Shown here: positions 10,439 to 19,760 of the stretch, in pieces
How the letters are laid out: every line of letters begins with the position of its first letter
How positions within the stretch are numbered: position 1 is the first letter of the stretch
Assembly (NCBI GenBank): GCA_051453625.1
Contig: JBOZIK010000001.1
Location: forward strand, 41,695,726 to 41,717,483
From: Welwitschia mirabilis
Lineage: Eukaryota > Gnetophyta > Gnetopsida > Welwitschiales
Direction of reading: 5' to 3'
Length of the DNA: 21,758 nt
Notes under the pieces: model-generated
The model's database searches: none
Seen by the model: only the letters and a program-made list of their open reading frames with translations
What the model was told of the DNA's origin: nothing
Translations under genes and position numbers: made by a program

Positions 10439-10538
10439 NNNNNNNNNNNNNNNNNNNNNNNNNNNNNNNNNNNNNNNNNNNNNNNNNNNNNNNNNNNNNN
10501 NNNNNNNNNNNNNNNNNNNNNNNNNNNNNNNNNNNNNN
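10439..10538. other. 100-N assembly gap inside the copia pol
   Basis: One hundred N, flanked directly by the two 138-bp duplicates, as expected for two contigs whose overlapping ends were not merged. Confidence 0.95.
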
Positions 10539-10676
10539 AGAGATATTATAGAGGTTCTTATAGTTAACATGACTAGGACATTTGTGCGACAATTTACTTT
10601 CTTTGAAAGAAAAACAAGATAGATCTTTATTATGCATTAATTACTAATAGAATAAACATTTTTATTCCTATCACTA
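10539..10676. repeat. 138-bp direct duplicate, copy right of the gap
   Basis: It begins at the first base after the gap with AGAGATATTA. The seven differences from the left copy are single-base substitutions with no indel, which fits haplotype or sequencing differences better than an old duplication. Confidence 0.9.
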
Positions 10677-11000
10677 GATAAAACAATCCTTTTAATGTCT
10701 AAAACATGATAATTTAAAGCATTAAAAAGAATAAACATATCTTTATCACAAATTTGGCTAATGCTAAGGAGGTTTTTCTTTAGTCCATTAACATAGAGGA
10801 CATTATGTATAGTTGGAAAGTATTTTTCACATATTGTGCCAATGCCTTCCAAAATAGGTTTTTCATTATTTCTAAATTTTATAGCCCATATGTTGCAGTT
10901 GGTCCATGTTTGTGAATCTACTAGCGTCTCTAGTCATGTATCTAGAGCATCCACTATCAAAATACCAATGAATATCGTTAGTGGTAGATAATACAATATG
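10637..11000 (-). pseudogene. pol: Copia protease region
   Basis: This is the aspartic protease that cuts the Gag-Pol polyprotein. The minus strand reads IHWYFDSGCSRYMTRDASRF at about 10975-10915. The DSG is the catalytic Asp triad of copia proteases, and CSRxMT after it is typical. The later segment (10852-10637) reads IHNVLYVNGLKKNLLSISQI followed by CDK, one of the most conserved stretches between protease and integrase in plant copia elements. The catalytic Asp codon survives (plus-strand complement at 10952-10960), but frameshifts separate the two pieces. Confidence 0.85.
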
Positions 11001-11039
11001 AATCCAAAGACTGTTATGAGTATTTTTATTGCTCTATTT

Positions 11040-11900
11040 AATGTTAAATTTAGGTATTTTATTGATAAATTGATTACTAAGTAAAGTTCCAAATCAAGAA
11101 AATACATTAATTTATGACAGTTAAGTTTAGTATGTCCAAACCTATCAAAGAAATAACATATGAGAAATTTCTTTTTTTGTTTTTTGATAAATTTAACATT
11201 TTAAGACCTTTACCCTTGAAAGATTGAGAAGATATGCTAGATGGGTCTAACATAAAGGTAAAGGAGAGATGCAACATATCTAAGGCCACTCTTATCATTA
11301 GGTGCTTATTTCTTGTAAAGCATAGATTCTAATGGCCTGTTACTTATGTAAAAGTTTAATATAATTTTATTCAAAACATTAATTTTTAAATGTAGACACT
11401 TACATTTATTTTTCCTTGCTTTAGCAAGATCTTATAATTGATGAATTTCTTTCTCGAATTATTCCATTTCGAGTACCAAATTCTTTCTTGCAATTTCTAA
11501 ATTAGAAGTTAGTTAGCCCTTTTCTTGTTTACATGGAGCTATTCTATGTTTCAAGATAGTGTTATTTTTTAGAATCCTTTTGCTTTCTCCAAATAGCACT
11601 TTCTAGGCATCAATTAACCTTTCATCCTCCTCCTTATCATCTTTCTCAATATCTCTTATTCCTTGCTCAAGGTATGTAGGTTCATCCTTTTTAATGTTTA
11701 AGAACTAATCTTCATCATCATCATTTTTTACTTCATCTACACTATTTAAAACATCTTCCAAGTCTAATTAATAGGATTTAGATAAATCTAATTCAAAACC
11801 ATCATTTAACCTAGTGATTATAGCCAAGTTAAAAGAGTTAAAAGCCATGAGGGATAGTATTAGTGTCTTGAGAGTCTGCTTTATTTGATTCATTGCTATC
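11040..11900 (-). pseudogene. Decayed linker between copia gag and protease
   Basis: Position and orientation place it between the zinc knuckle and DSG of the same element. One minus-strand stretch (11298-11107) is open for 63 codons but has no motif I recognise. Elsewhere short frames rich in Asp, Glu, Leu and Ser alternate with stops, such as the DED-like run near 11720. I cannot assign a domain. Confidence 0.4.
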
Positions 11901-12889
11901 CACAATATTCATGTTGCATTTTTTTCTAAAGTTCTTTGATGTATTGTTCTTCCTATTATTTAGACACTCAGCTATCATGTGCTCAAATCCTTTATGAGCA
12001 TGAAATTAGATTCCTATTTCTTTAGAGTTGTTCTTTGGTCTTGAAAAGAATGTGCCATGTTCCCTCCTATCTCTTAATTTCTTTCTTGTTAAAATTTTCT
12101 TGAATTTTCTAGTGAAGAAAGCTAATCCTTCATCCATATCAAAATCAGAATTAGAAGAACTACAACTAGAAGACTCATCTTTAAAAGTACATTTTGAAGA
12201 AGAAACTTGTTTAGCATTGAGAACCATACCTTTGCCTTTTATACCTTTTTGGAGATGTCTTAACTCAAAGGTCAAGATGTTACTTGCTAATTCTTCAAGC
12301 TTGATGTTTTTAATGTTCTTTATATCTTCAATTAATAGAACCTCGTTTTCATAAGCTTTGGTAGGAACCTTAAGGTATTATTAGTAATTTAACTTAATTC
12401 AAAAGTTTTCCCACGTCCCCAAAGCCCATTGACGATGTCCATCAGTTTATTATTTAATTTGGTAAAAGTTTCATCATCTTGCATATGAATTTCCTTAAAC
12501 TATGTCATAAGCATTTGCTTTTTTATCTTTTTAATTTAATTTATTCCTTTATATGACACCTATAAATAATCTGATATATCTTTTGTAGTATAAAAATTTC
12601 TTACATTTTTATAATCTTTTGCATTGAAACCATAGTAAATAGAATTCATGGCCTTCTTATTAAGCATACTTTGATCTTTCTATTTTTCTTTCCATGTGCT
12701 CCTTACCTTCACCATAAAATTTATGATTCTATTACCTATATGAGGCTCTATTAGAGGAGTTAATCATTCTTCAACTATAGTCCAATACTTAAAGCTCATA
12801 GATTCAATGAACACTTGCATCCCTATCTTTCAAAATTCGTAGTTGTAATTGTTAAAGTAGAGAGAAAGATTGATTGGTTGACATTCCAT
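11900..12889 (-). pseudogene. gag: Copia gag with decayed zinc knuckle
   Basis: Gag packages the RNA. The minus-strand ATG at 12889 opens MECQPINLSLYFNNYNYEF, close to the start of plant copia gags (DUF4219-like: P.F.G.NY..W). Later pieces include NKKAMNSIYYGFN, then LNNKLMDIVNGLWGRGKTF and NNTLRFLPKLMKTR, matching the UBN2-type gag (AKAMN.I, in.L...Gk, iL.sLP). The C-terminal part 12275-12006 has a Ser/Asp-rich linker and FTRKFKKILTRKKLRDRR. It is followed at 12005-11940 by HAHKGFEHMIAECLNN, a CCHC zinc knuckle in which the first two Cys codons are changed while His and the last Cys remain. Multiple stops, mostly Gln- or Trp-type positions, and several frameshifts disable it. Confidence 0.85.
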
Positions 12890-12946
12890 GATTATAACCC
12901 TAGTTGAGAAATTAAATTATAGCCCAAAAAAATTCCTTTTTCCAAG

Positions 12947-12958
12947 TCTTTGATACTA
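12947..12958 (-). other. Copia primer-binding site (initiator tRNA-Met)
   Basis: The plus strand TCTTTGATACTA matches GCTCTGATACCA at 9 of 12 positions; two of the three differences are C-to-T. It lies about 58 bp upstream of the gag ATG on the minus strand and directly beside the LTR end. Confidence 0.7.
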
Positions 12959-12960
12959 AT

Positions 12961-13062
12961 TTTTAGGATTGGCTATCCTAGAGGTGAGGATTAAATATGA
13001 TATATTAGACAATTTTTACAATTTAAATCCTTAATACTACATTTGCACAATATGAGATTTCA
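12961..13062 (-). repeat. 3' end of the copia 5' LTR, cut by a gap
   Basis: Beside the PBS the plus strand reads TTTTAGGATTGGCTATCCTA followed by GAGGTGAGGATTAAAT. This is the typical backward reading of a copia LTR end (GAGGGGGTGAATTAAA block). The remainder is hidden in the 624-N gap. Confidence 0.6.
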
Positions 13063-13686
13063 NNNNNNNNNNNNNNNNNNNNNNNNNNNNNNNNNNNNNN
13101 NNNNNNNNNNNNNNNNNNNNNNNNNNNNNNNNNNNNNNNNNNNNNNNNNNNNNNNNNNNNNNNNNNNNNNNNNNNNNNNNNNNNNNNNNNNNNNNNNNNN
13201 NNNNNNNNNNNNNNNNNNNNNNNNNNNNNNNNNNNNNNNNNNNNNNNNNNNNNNNNNNNNNNNNNNNNNNNNNNNNNNNNNNNNNNNNNNNNNNNNNNNN
13301 NNNNNNNNNNNNNNNNNNNNNNNNNNNNNNNNNNNNNNNNNNNNNNNNNNNNNNNNNNNNNNNNNNNNNNNNNNNNNNNNNNNNNNNNNNNNNNNNNNNN
13401 NNNNNNNNNNNNNNNNNNNNNNNNNNNNNNNNNNNNNNNNNNNNNNNNNNNNNNNNNNNNNNNNNNNNNNNNNNNNNNNNNNNNNNNNNNNNNNNNNNNN
13501 NNNNNNNNNNNNNNNNNNNNNNNNNNNNNNNNNNNNNNNNNNNNNNNNNNNNNNNNNNNNNNNNNNNNNNNNNNNNNNNNNNNNNNNNNNNNNNNNNNNN
13601 NNNNNNNNNNNNNNNNNNNNNNNNNNNNNNNNNNNNNNNNNNNNNNNNNNNNNNNNNNNNNNNNNNNNNNNNNNNNNNNNNNNNNN
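13063..13686. other. 624-N assembly gap
   Basis: All N. The size is not a round number, so it may be an estimated gap length. It hides the rest of the copia 5' LTR and the start of the reading frame at 13688. Confidence 0.95.
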
Positions 13687-13687
13687 A

Positions 13688-14048
13688 GTCTATTTTCCTT
13701 TATTTCTAATGTAGCATCCTACTGTAAATAAATAAAACTTTTATGGTTGTCCTCCATCAAAATAATTGGGATATTATGGTAATCCTCAACCACCAATACA
13801 AGCCAAATCCTTAGCTTATAGCCATAATACAAAGCATGTAGGTGTTAAAGAAGAGATAAAGAGTAGATCCCAATTAAAGCACCATGGATAATTTTTCCCA
13901 AAAAGATGTTTTATCAATACAAATGTTCAATTATATGTAGATGATAGATTATAGCTATTATAGGGTACTATGAATAATGTAAATAATTGTTGGAATCCTT
14001 GAAATGGATGGTTAACATCTGTAAGAGAATTTTTAATGGTTGTCACTA

Positions 14049-14055
<7 letters not shown>
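13688..14055 (+). pseudogene. Unrecognised decayed reading frame, possibly gag-like
   Basis: One plus-strand frame stays coherent for about 120 codons, interrupted only by TAG, TAA, TAA, TAA, TAG, TAG and TGA, each of which could come from CAG, CAA or CGA by C-to-T. Readable pieces are NFYGCPPSK, LGYYGNPQPPIQAKSLAYSH, KHVGVKEEIKSRSQLKHHG, FFPKRCFINTNVQLYVDD and NGWLTSVREFLMVVTSL. The Pro/Gln/Gly-rich segment resembles linkers in retrotransposon gags, but I do not recognise a family. Its start lies in the gap to the left. Given the neighbours, it most likely belongs to another retroelement. Confidence 0.4.

Positions 14056-14082
<27 letters not shown>
14055..14082. repeat. (AT)14 microsatellite
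   Basis: Fourteen uninterrupted AT units after TTAC and before TTTGCACTAACC. It sits between the decayed frame and the GGTCGACC-like cluster. Confidence 0.95.
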
Positions 14083-14085
<3 letters not shown>

Positions 14086-14500
14086 CACTAACCATTAGCC
14101 TAGCGGTCGATCCCATGAGCTAATAGTTAAGTCCTCTTGATATGTTCATTGTATTTTTAGCTATGTAATTGATCTTAAGTCTAGAGCTAGTCAATATCTA
14201 ATACTATATTCAAACATATTCTATGGGCAGTTAACCCCTAGATTTTCTAGGTTAACCCTAGCAGTGAATTCCTTGCATATTAATAGTCGATCCCTTAAAG
14301 ATATGATGGAGATTTTGAGATTAATAAGCAATTGACCTCCTGTAGAATGTCAATTAACTGTCTAGGAAATTTTCACCATTTTAATTATTTGATTAGTCTA
14401 GGTTTACTTAATGATTTATTTCACTTAATCCATAATTTTATAAGATTCAACATATGCTCCAAAATGGCTTTAAGAAACATTCCATATTAATCTATAAAAT
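14083..14500. repeat. GGTCGACC-like motif cluster, possible LTR fragment
   Basis: There is no coding region here. Short motifs centred on a former CpG recur: GGTCGATC 14105, AGTTAACC 14229, GGTTAACC 14250, AGTCGATC 14285, and looser ATTGACC and AATTAACTG forms to about 14360. A possible plus-strand TATAAAAT lies at 14492-14499. A similar cluster occurs at 17232-17440. Retroelement LTR U3 sequence is the best guess. Confidence 0.4.
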
Positions 14501-15278
14501 ACCAACATTTTAGTAGTTCATTAGACATTATTTGGTGTTCATTAATAGAGAAGTTGAAAGGTGTAATAATCTTTCCCTTTATTATTAATGATAATCAACT
14601 TATCAGTGTGAACCTTATTCCTTAAAATGATGCTCCTCATAATTGATTGCTTCCCTTAAATATATACATTTTACCAATTAAATCAAGTTATACATGTATT
14701 AGATGTTGAAAGAAACTAAAATTAGAAAAATTCTTATTATGATGGTATACTAGAGTTATTAAGTCATTCCAGGCAAAAATATAGATGAAGATAACAGACA
14801 TGTTATCATAGTCAAGTAAAGTTTATAATACATGTAAGTTTAAAAAAAAAAGAAAATAAAAACAAATGCTGCATCCATTTTAATACAACACTATTTAATA
14901 CTATTATTTATCTTCCTCTTTGTTATTAATGGCAAGTGAGATATGAATAGAAGAAAATAGATAAATTGTAAAATTAAAAATACAAATACTAGTCATCCTC
15001 ATTGGAGGATAAAGTGTAATGAAAAGAGCCATGGCTAGTGATGCCCTATGAATAACTAGTGGGAGAGGGATGAGTAGATACAGTGATTGAGAAAGAAGCA
15101 GGCATAGTGAAGATTGAGCCCTGAGGAGTAGAGAGATAGCTATACATGAAATGGTGATGCATTTACTAGAATGATGCTCAAGTTCCATGATATGATGAAG
15201 AAATATCCTACGATGNNNNNNNATAAGATGGTGTACTAGGGCCTCTATTCAACTAGATGATGGAGTAGGGGCCTCATG
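14501..15278. other. No gene recognised (A+T-rich)
   Basis: I see no protein family or RNA gene. A minus-strand stretch, 15188-14904, is open for 94 codons but is Leu/Ile/Ser-rich with no motif. It may be the decayed downstream region of the frame at 15279-16569. A 7-N gap lies at 15216-15222. Confidence 0.5.
15216..15222. other. 7-N gap
   Basis: A short run of N just downstream (minus strand) of the Glu-rich end of the pseudogene. Confidence 0.95.
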
Positions 15279-16569
15279 TTATGTCTCCTCCTCCTCTTCA
15301 TCTAAGTGCTCTTGCTCCTCTTCCTCCTCAAAATCTTCACTATCTACTTCAACTTTATCATCTGATTCCGTAGTTGATTCCTTCTCAAATTCTAATATCT
15401 CTAAGATCTCCTTGATCTCCTCCCCTACTAGCTCTTCCTCTTTCTCCTTACTTGAAAATTCTAGTTGAGGAGTAGGAGAGGATATAAGAGAATATGATCA
15501 TGTCGACAATGAAATATAGTAAGATTCTAAAATCTATTTAGCCCTCCTCATCTCATCTAATAGATACAAAATCCACTACTGAGATCTTTCTTACTCATAC
15601 ATCCTAGCATGAAGAGATGTAAGAAGGTCCATCATCAGATTTGTAGGCCCTTTGGAGCATGTAGCATATGTATGAGAAGATGAAGAAGGTGCATGGAAGA
15701 ACTCTATGCCTTTATCACATGAGGGTCTTTGAACAAGACCTGCCTCAAACATATGCATGTAAGCCAATGCAAAATAGTTAAGAGTCTAGGAAGACTTGAG
15801 TATGATGACATTTTATTATAGTAGAGGTATGCAGAAATGGTGATACAATGCCATAACCAAAACTTTATAGTGAAGAGTTTTATTCTTGAACTGAATGATG
15901 TGTACTAGAAATTTAAAAATAACAAGTGAAGAATAAAACTTTTACTATGATATATACAATGAAGAAATCTAAGCTTGGAAAAGTATGACATCATCCCTAT
16001 GTCCATCAAGAGGAAGAAGGATGTATCTAAAAAAAATATATAGGACTCTATATAGTGAAGTTAAATTTTCTAGCTCTAAAGATGGTTGAGGAATCCCAAT
16101 CAAAGTTAGCACCACAAAGGTCTAAAGCATGATAAAAACACTGAGGATAATCAAACTCTAAGAATAGAAAATTACAAACTCCACCACAAGGAGTATGAAG
16201 AACCTGAGTAATAGTATCTAGAGTAATTCTAAAATCAACACCTAAAATTATGGTCTTCAACACTTAATTCCAAATGAATGTGATCACTACATTGGCATAG
16301 AATAAACCAACAACCTCTATAATGGCCTTTAAATAAGGATTCAAGAGAAGTTTCCACTCCTAGCACTAAAAGATCTATTCCACTAAAATAAAAAGAGATT
16401 TAAATGAGATGACTTGGATCTCTCTTTTCCTAAGCATGGTTTTAGATTTGAATTCAAAGCTAAAGAACATTCATGTTGGGCTATCCATGCAAGCAAATAG
16501 ATCCTTCTATCTAGAGGTAGAGGCTTTGGCCTTCTTTCCCTTTGTAGAGCATGAAAGTCTAGGAGTCAT
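15279..16569 (-). pseudogene. Plant transposon-domain protein remnant with acidic C-terminus
   Basis: The minus-strand ATG at 16569 opens MTPRLSCSTKGKKAKASTSR. Then follow LLNPYLKAIIEVVGLFYANV and LKTIILGVDFRITLDTITQV (in frame with the ATG), and LHTPCGG. After a one-base shift at a run of eight T near 16030 the frame continues with RYILLPLDGHRDDV, then FLVHIIQFKNKTLHYKVLVM, MMDLLTSLHARMYE and WILYLLDEMRRAK. It ends in a very Glu/Asp-rich tail to a TAA at 15279. The order of basic Ser/Lys N-terminus, FYAN, a GV.I.....I...L..P..G block and LLP..GH resembles the putative plant transposon domain (PF20167) found next to Tat/Ogre-like gypsy elements. Its function is not known. Most in-frame stops are TAG or TAA in Gln-like positions. 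It lies on the same strand as the copia RNase H piece but is separated from it by about 1 kb. Confidence 0.65.
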
Positions 16570-17200
16570 CTACAGTTGAATCACACTATTATAACTACTG
16601 ATAAATTATAATAGCATAGTTATAGTTCTAACAAACTGAAAGTGATTATTCCCAAAATACACATCATATAATGATCATAAATCAACATGCGCGATGCATA
16701 AAAGATGAAAGAAATATAAAAGAATTTTAAGAAAATCAAGTTCATGTAAAAATTAAAGGAAATAAGATTCATTCAAATAAATGAGTGAATTATAGTAGAT
16801 AATAGATTAATTAAATAATTTAAAATTTTAGTATAATTACACAATCTTCAAATTAATACAAAATTCACTATAAGGTGTTTATGATTCATGTAGAAATGCA
16901 ATTACAAAAAGAATACTAGTTTAAATTTAATAAAAGAGAATGCAAAGAAAAAAGATAAAATGAAAGTTTTAAAATACTAAACAAGAATGAGATATATTTA
17001 AAAAAACTAGAAAATGCTAGATAAAATTAGATGAAACATGTAATTTGGGAGGAAATCTTGAAAACGAATGATAAAAGGATAAATAAATTCCTTTAACATG
17101 TTAATATAAACTTAAAATATCTTTGAAAAAGGTCAAAGAATACCAGAGAGTAAAAGGAGAAGAGTAAAAATGAAGATTTTAAATGAGAGCCCTCCCTCAA

Positions 17201-17207
17201 ATTTATA
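17201..17207 (-). promoter_or_regulatory. Candidate TATA box
   Basis: The minus strand reads TCTATAAATTTGAGGGAGGG. The box and the G-rich start downstream of it look like an LTR promoter. Confidence 0.4.
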
Positions 17208-17231
17208 GAATGGCATGAGTTAATAGTGAAT

Positions 17232-17440
17232 AATCGATCCCTAAATTTTATGTGGTCAATCATTTTGAATGGATTAACTCAATTTTAATTGAGCCATTTA
17301 ATATTTAAAGAACACAGATCACCTAGGGTGGTTGAACTCCTAATAGTTAGATCAACTGACTATTGATTAATAAAGATCAAGAGAATTATGATCAATCAGA
17401 GAAGTCATCAACTAGAGTTGATGCACTATAAAATAGGTTA
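17232..17440. repeat. Second GGTCGACC-like motif cluster
   Basis: Forms seen: AATCGATCCC 17232, GGTCAATC 17254, GGTTGAAC 17330, then GATCAACTGACT, GATCAATC, CATCAACT and AGTTGATG to about 17420. All can be derived from a (G)GTCGACC-like unit by loss of C or G at the central CpG plus a few other changes. Confidence 0.4.
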
Positions 17441-17582
17441 ATCCATAAGAAATCATGAAAAAAATCTAAATAAAAATTAATAATATTAGTAATATGAATT
17501 GAAAAGAGAAATAAAGAAGAGGTCATATTTGAAGAATATTAAAATTATGGTAAGGATAGAATGAGATAGGATTTTGAATAAT

Positions 17583-17990
17583 TCAAGGGTAAGAACCTAA
17601 GTTTAAGGATTTACACAAGAAGATGAAATGGTCTTGAGAAAGAGGTTTTGTTAGTATATGAACTAATTAGTTCTTAGTGGGGACATACTCAAGTTTGATA
17701 TCCTTAAAATCTACATGATCTCTAATGAAGTGATGATGAATGTCAATATGTTTGATTCTATAATGAAGGACATGATTTTTGGAAATGCTAATTACACTAG
17801 AATTGTTATAAAAAATCAGAGTGTTACTTTAATAAATATCAATGTTACATCACTAACTTATGTATATTTGATAGGGTATTCTGAGTTGTTTTATAGGTGG
17901 ATTAGCAGATAAATGCTTAGTTCTCATGATAATGGAGAACCAAGATGAAAAGAATGAAAACATGCAATTTCCAGATAAAATACAAGTATT
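17583..17990 (-). pseudogene. pol: Copia RNase H, C-terminal fragment
   Basis: RNase H removes the RNA strand during reverse transcription. The minus strand reads NNSSVISISKNHVLHYRIKH (about 17802-17743), then IDIHHHFIRDHV, KLEYVPTKN, a stop, LVHILTKPLSQDHFIFL, ending at a TGA at 17583-17585. The pattern DN.sAi.is.Np..H.r.KHI.i..HfiRd......i.l.yv.t..q.AD..TK.l is the standard end of copia pol. Further upstream, SGNCMFSFFSSWFS (about 17975-17935) matches the earlier LG..vsW.S segment in decayed form. It is not part of the copia element at 8985-13062, because it lies upstream of that element's LTR. It is a separate fragment. Confidence 0.85.
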
Positions 17991-18074
17991 TTGTATAGAT
18001 ATGGATAAATGATATTTTTGGATAATGATTTCCACAAACAACAAAGAGATTAGACTAACTGAAGATCAATAAAA

Positions 18075-18917
18075 GACCATCATCCACCCCATTGTCTGGA
18101 CATCAGTGTAGATGACATCACAGGTAGTTAAACTAGAGTAAACTAAGATCTAACCTATTAGTTAGGATTGTCTCCTATATCATCTAGACGACAAAGAGGA
18201 TGACACTATTTTCTTACACTTCCACCAAATGTTCACCTAAGTTATCATCACTTTATTGTGACTTTTTTTTTGCATGTTAGTTAGGGTTTTTCCTATGCTG
18301 TTCTGTTAGTTTTCCTTTCTTTTCTATCTATAAATAAGGGTCTCCCCTTAATTCCTATTCATCTTTGATATTACCTGATATACTTGTGACAGAAGATCGA
18401 AGGACTAAAAAACCATTCTGTAATTCTAAAGAGATGTTTTCTTGGTGTTGGACAGTGTTTTATCTATTGAGGAGCAGCTACTTTGTAATATGAATGTTGC
18501 ATGCATTTTTAATATGAATGATCTTCTTTTGTATTTAATATATGCAGGACCTTCTCCCTTATAGTTTATGTTATTTCAGATTCGGTGATAAACTTCTTTT
18601 CTAATATAGATTATAAGGACATCCTTTGTCAAGGTTGAGCTTAGTTAGTTTAGGTTTGTCGTTATTTCCTTTTCTAGATTAGTTTTACATAAATATGTTT
18701 TATTTCAATTTCATGCATTGCAATTTATTTCATTAGATTAGGGTTACACAATTTCCTTTTTAAAGCAACTCTTTCTTTTCCATACTTTGTCCTTCGATAG
18801 AAATTATGACATTTCGGATTACTCTCATCTATACTAGTGTTTTTTGTTTATGCATATTAATTATGATTAATAGAATTTAGCTCAAGACATAAAATGTTAC
18901 ATAGATACACACTACAA
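18075..18917 (+). repeat. Gypsy LTR copy A, start approximate
   Basis: Shared with copies B and C. With B it shares the TATA region, GATACTTGTGAC(A/G) and the following GA(T/A)(C/T)GAAGG leader, and a TTTGT(C/T)AA(G/A)GTT block. With C it shares TTATGACATT, ACTC(T/C)CATCTATACTA and GCATATTAATTATGATTAATAG. The upstream part holds CATC and GATGAC motifs (18097-18215) like the B repeats. The end is set by the ATACACA that precedes the PBS-like sequence. Confidence 0.65.
18328..18336 (+). promoter_or_regulatory. TATA box of LTR copy A
   Basis: CTATAAATA followed by AGGGTCTCCCC. The equivalent position in copy B has the same CTATAAATA. Conservation between two otherwise diverged copies supports it as the LTR promoter. 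Confidence 0.6.
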
Positions 18918-18920
18918 CAA

Positions 18921-18940
18921 TGATACTAATGAATTTGAAG
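18921..18940 (+). other. PBS-like sequence after LTR A (weak)
   Basis: TGATACTAATGAATTTGAAG lies where the PBS should be. It aligns poorly with TGGCGCCGTTGCCGGGGAAG, and only some of the differences are G-to-A or C-to-T. The parallel position in copies B and C is the main reason to list it. Confidence 0.25.
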
Positions 18941-19508
18941 ACATCATTTTCTAGAAGATATCACTACTTAAGCCTATCACAATAGTCCTTCATCCCTGTT
19001 TCTATAATATGCATACATAATTTCATTTCGTGAGTCATTAAAGTTATATTTTTATGATTTTTGTATGTGTATAGCATTCATTTATTATATAGTAACATGC
19101 TTAAGTAGGGGGCTTACCAAATTTCTTCAGTATTTGTATCAATTACCTATTGGTGATATCATTTTCTTACACGATTAGTGAAACTCAATTTACATTCTTT
19201 CAAGAACTATTTTATCTTAGTTAAATCGACTCACAATTTTGTTAGGAATTGATAAAGTTAAGGAGAGGGCTATGTTGTGATGCAAATTTATAGGAATTTG
19301 ATGGTGTATTTCGAGTACTTTTGTAAGACATTCACATAAGTTTTGATGCAATACTGATAACTATGGAGACCTGACAGGATGATCAGTAAAACATGTGATC
19401 CTTAGTATTTTTGGTAGTTTCATAGGTCTATTCTGACACTGCATATTTGGAAGAAAGAATTCATGATGCAGAAGACTAACTTACCTTTGACATTAGAGAA
19501 AAGGAAGA
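18941..19508 (+). other. Leader or spacer between LTR copies A and B, no gene seen
   Basis: A+T-rich, with a TTAAGTAGGGGGCTTACC at about 19101 that looks like a polypurine tract. However, the start of LTR copy B near 19500 is about 400 bp further on, so I do not rely on it. No reading frame. Confidence 0.35.
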
Positions 19509-19760
19509 TTGTCATCCCCTATGTCATCTCTACAACAAGTAGTACTATGATACTACTAATAGGGACAGAGGCTGTAGGGATGATAGTAGCAAATGGAATA
19601 CATGGAGACACGTGACACATGGATTTATCCCCTATGTCGTCCTCATAAAAGGTAGGACACCGTTAACATGGATAAAAGTTGTGGGGCTGATAGTGGAGCA
19701 TGGAGACATGTAACACATGGTGTCCTGTATGTCATCCCAATGACAAGTAGGACAATATTT
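19509..19760 (+). repeat. Direct repeats of about 100 bp in the LTR B U3
   Basis: Unit 1 (19509-19622) and unit 2 (19623-19720) both run from (G/T)TCATCCCCTATGTC(A/G)TC to GGAGACA(C/T)GT(G/A)ACACATGG. A third partial unit (19721-19760) repeats TATGTCATCCCAATGACAAG. The unit carries GTCGTCC/GTCATCC and TAGGAC pairs that could fold together. Confidence 0.7.

Larger units (their letters stand above)
9640..10676 (-). pseudogene. pol: Copia integrase (pre-integrase zinc region plus catalytic core)
   Basis: Integrase inserts the element's DNA into the genome. The pre-integrase part reads HVNYKNLYNIS and QLRKQSKKRFFKINQ (after restoring one stop as Gln). The core starts LHLDLIGPTPIESLGENKY (about 10155-10100), which holds the first catalytic Asp. 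The second Asp lies in IRSDHR (about 9985). The third residue region, normally NGVVERKN, reads as a decayed NKMVLLK near 9885, so the catalytic Glu is lost in this reading. A downstream piece with GIFLEYSKTSRAYQVFN (about 9625-9570) is the usual segment after the core. A 100-N gap and a 138-bp duplicate break the frame at 10301-10676. Confidence 0.85.
8985..13062 (-). mobile_element. Decayed Ty1/copia retrotransposon, truncated in reverse transcriptase
   Basis: Read on the minus strand the order is LTR end (12961-13062, then a gap), Met PBS, gag, zinc knuckle, protease, integrase and the start of reverse transcriptase. Integrase before reverse transcriptase defines Ty1/copia. Homology is lost near 8985, before the catalytic YxDD of RT, and RNase H is absent. 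The LTR to the left (7549-8900) is a different or strongly diverged LTR: its terminal sequence does not clearly match 12961-13062. All domains carry stops and frameshifts. Confidence 0.85.
16570..17582 (-). other. Non-coding stretch, possible LTR or promoter of the minus-strand element
   Basis: There is no reading frame of interest. A minus-strand TATA box (17201-17207) is followed by GAGGGAGGGCTCTC and a pyrimidine-rich leader, and a GGTCGACC-like cluster lies upstream of it (17232-17440). This is the layout of U3, TATA and R. It could be the 3' LTR of the copia piece at 17583-17990 or the 5' LTR of the element holding the frame at 15279-16569. No PBS was recognised at its lower edge, so I cannot choose. 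Confidence 0.4.

Noticed and set aside
12028-12354. 108-codon plus-strand open frame
   Set aside because: It is the antisense of the copia gag, whose minus-strand reading has clear gag motifs.
13043-13714. Open frame of 223 codons on the plus strand
   Set aside because: It consists almost entirely of N. Only the last eight codons are real sequence, and they belong to the decayed frame described at 13688-14055.
14904-15188. 94-codon minus-strand open frame
   Set aside because: It has hydrophobic, Ser-rich low-information sequence with no motif. It may be untranslated sequence downstream of the transposon-domain pseudogene.
19095-19120. Polypurine-like TTAAGTAGGGGGCTTACC as the tract before LTR copy B
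   Set aside because: It lies about 400 bp before the first sequence shared with the other LTR copies, and the next bases do not start with a TG that I can match to another LTR start.
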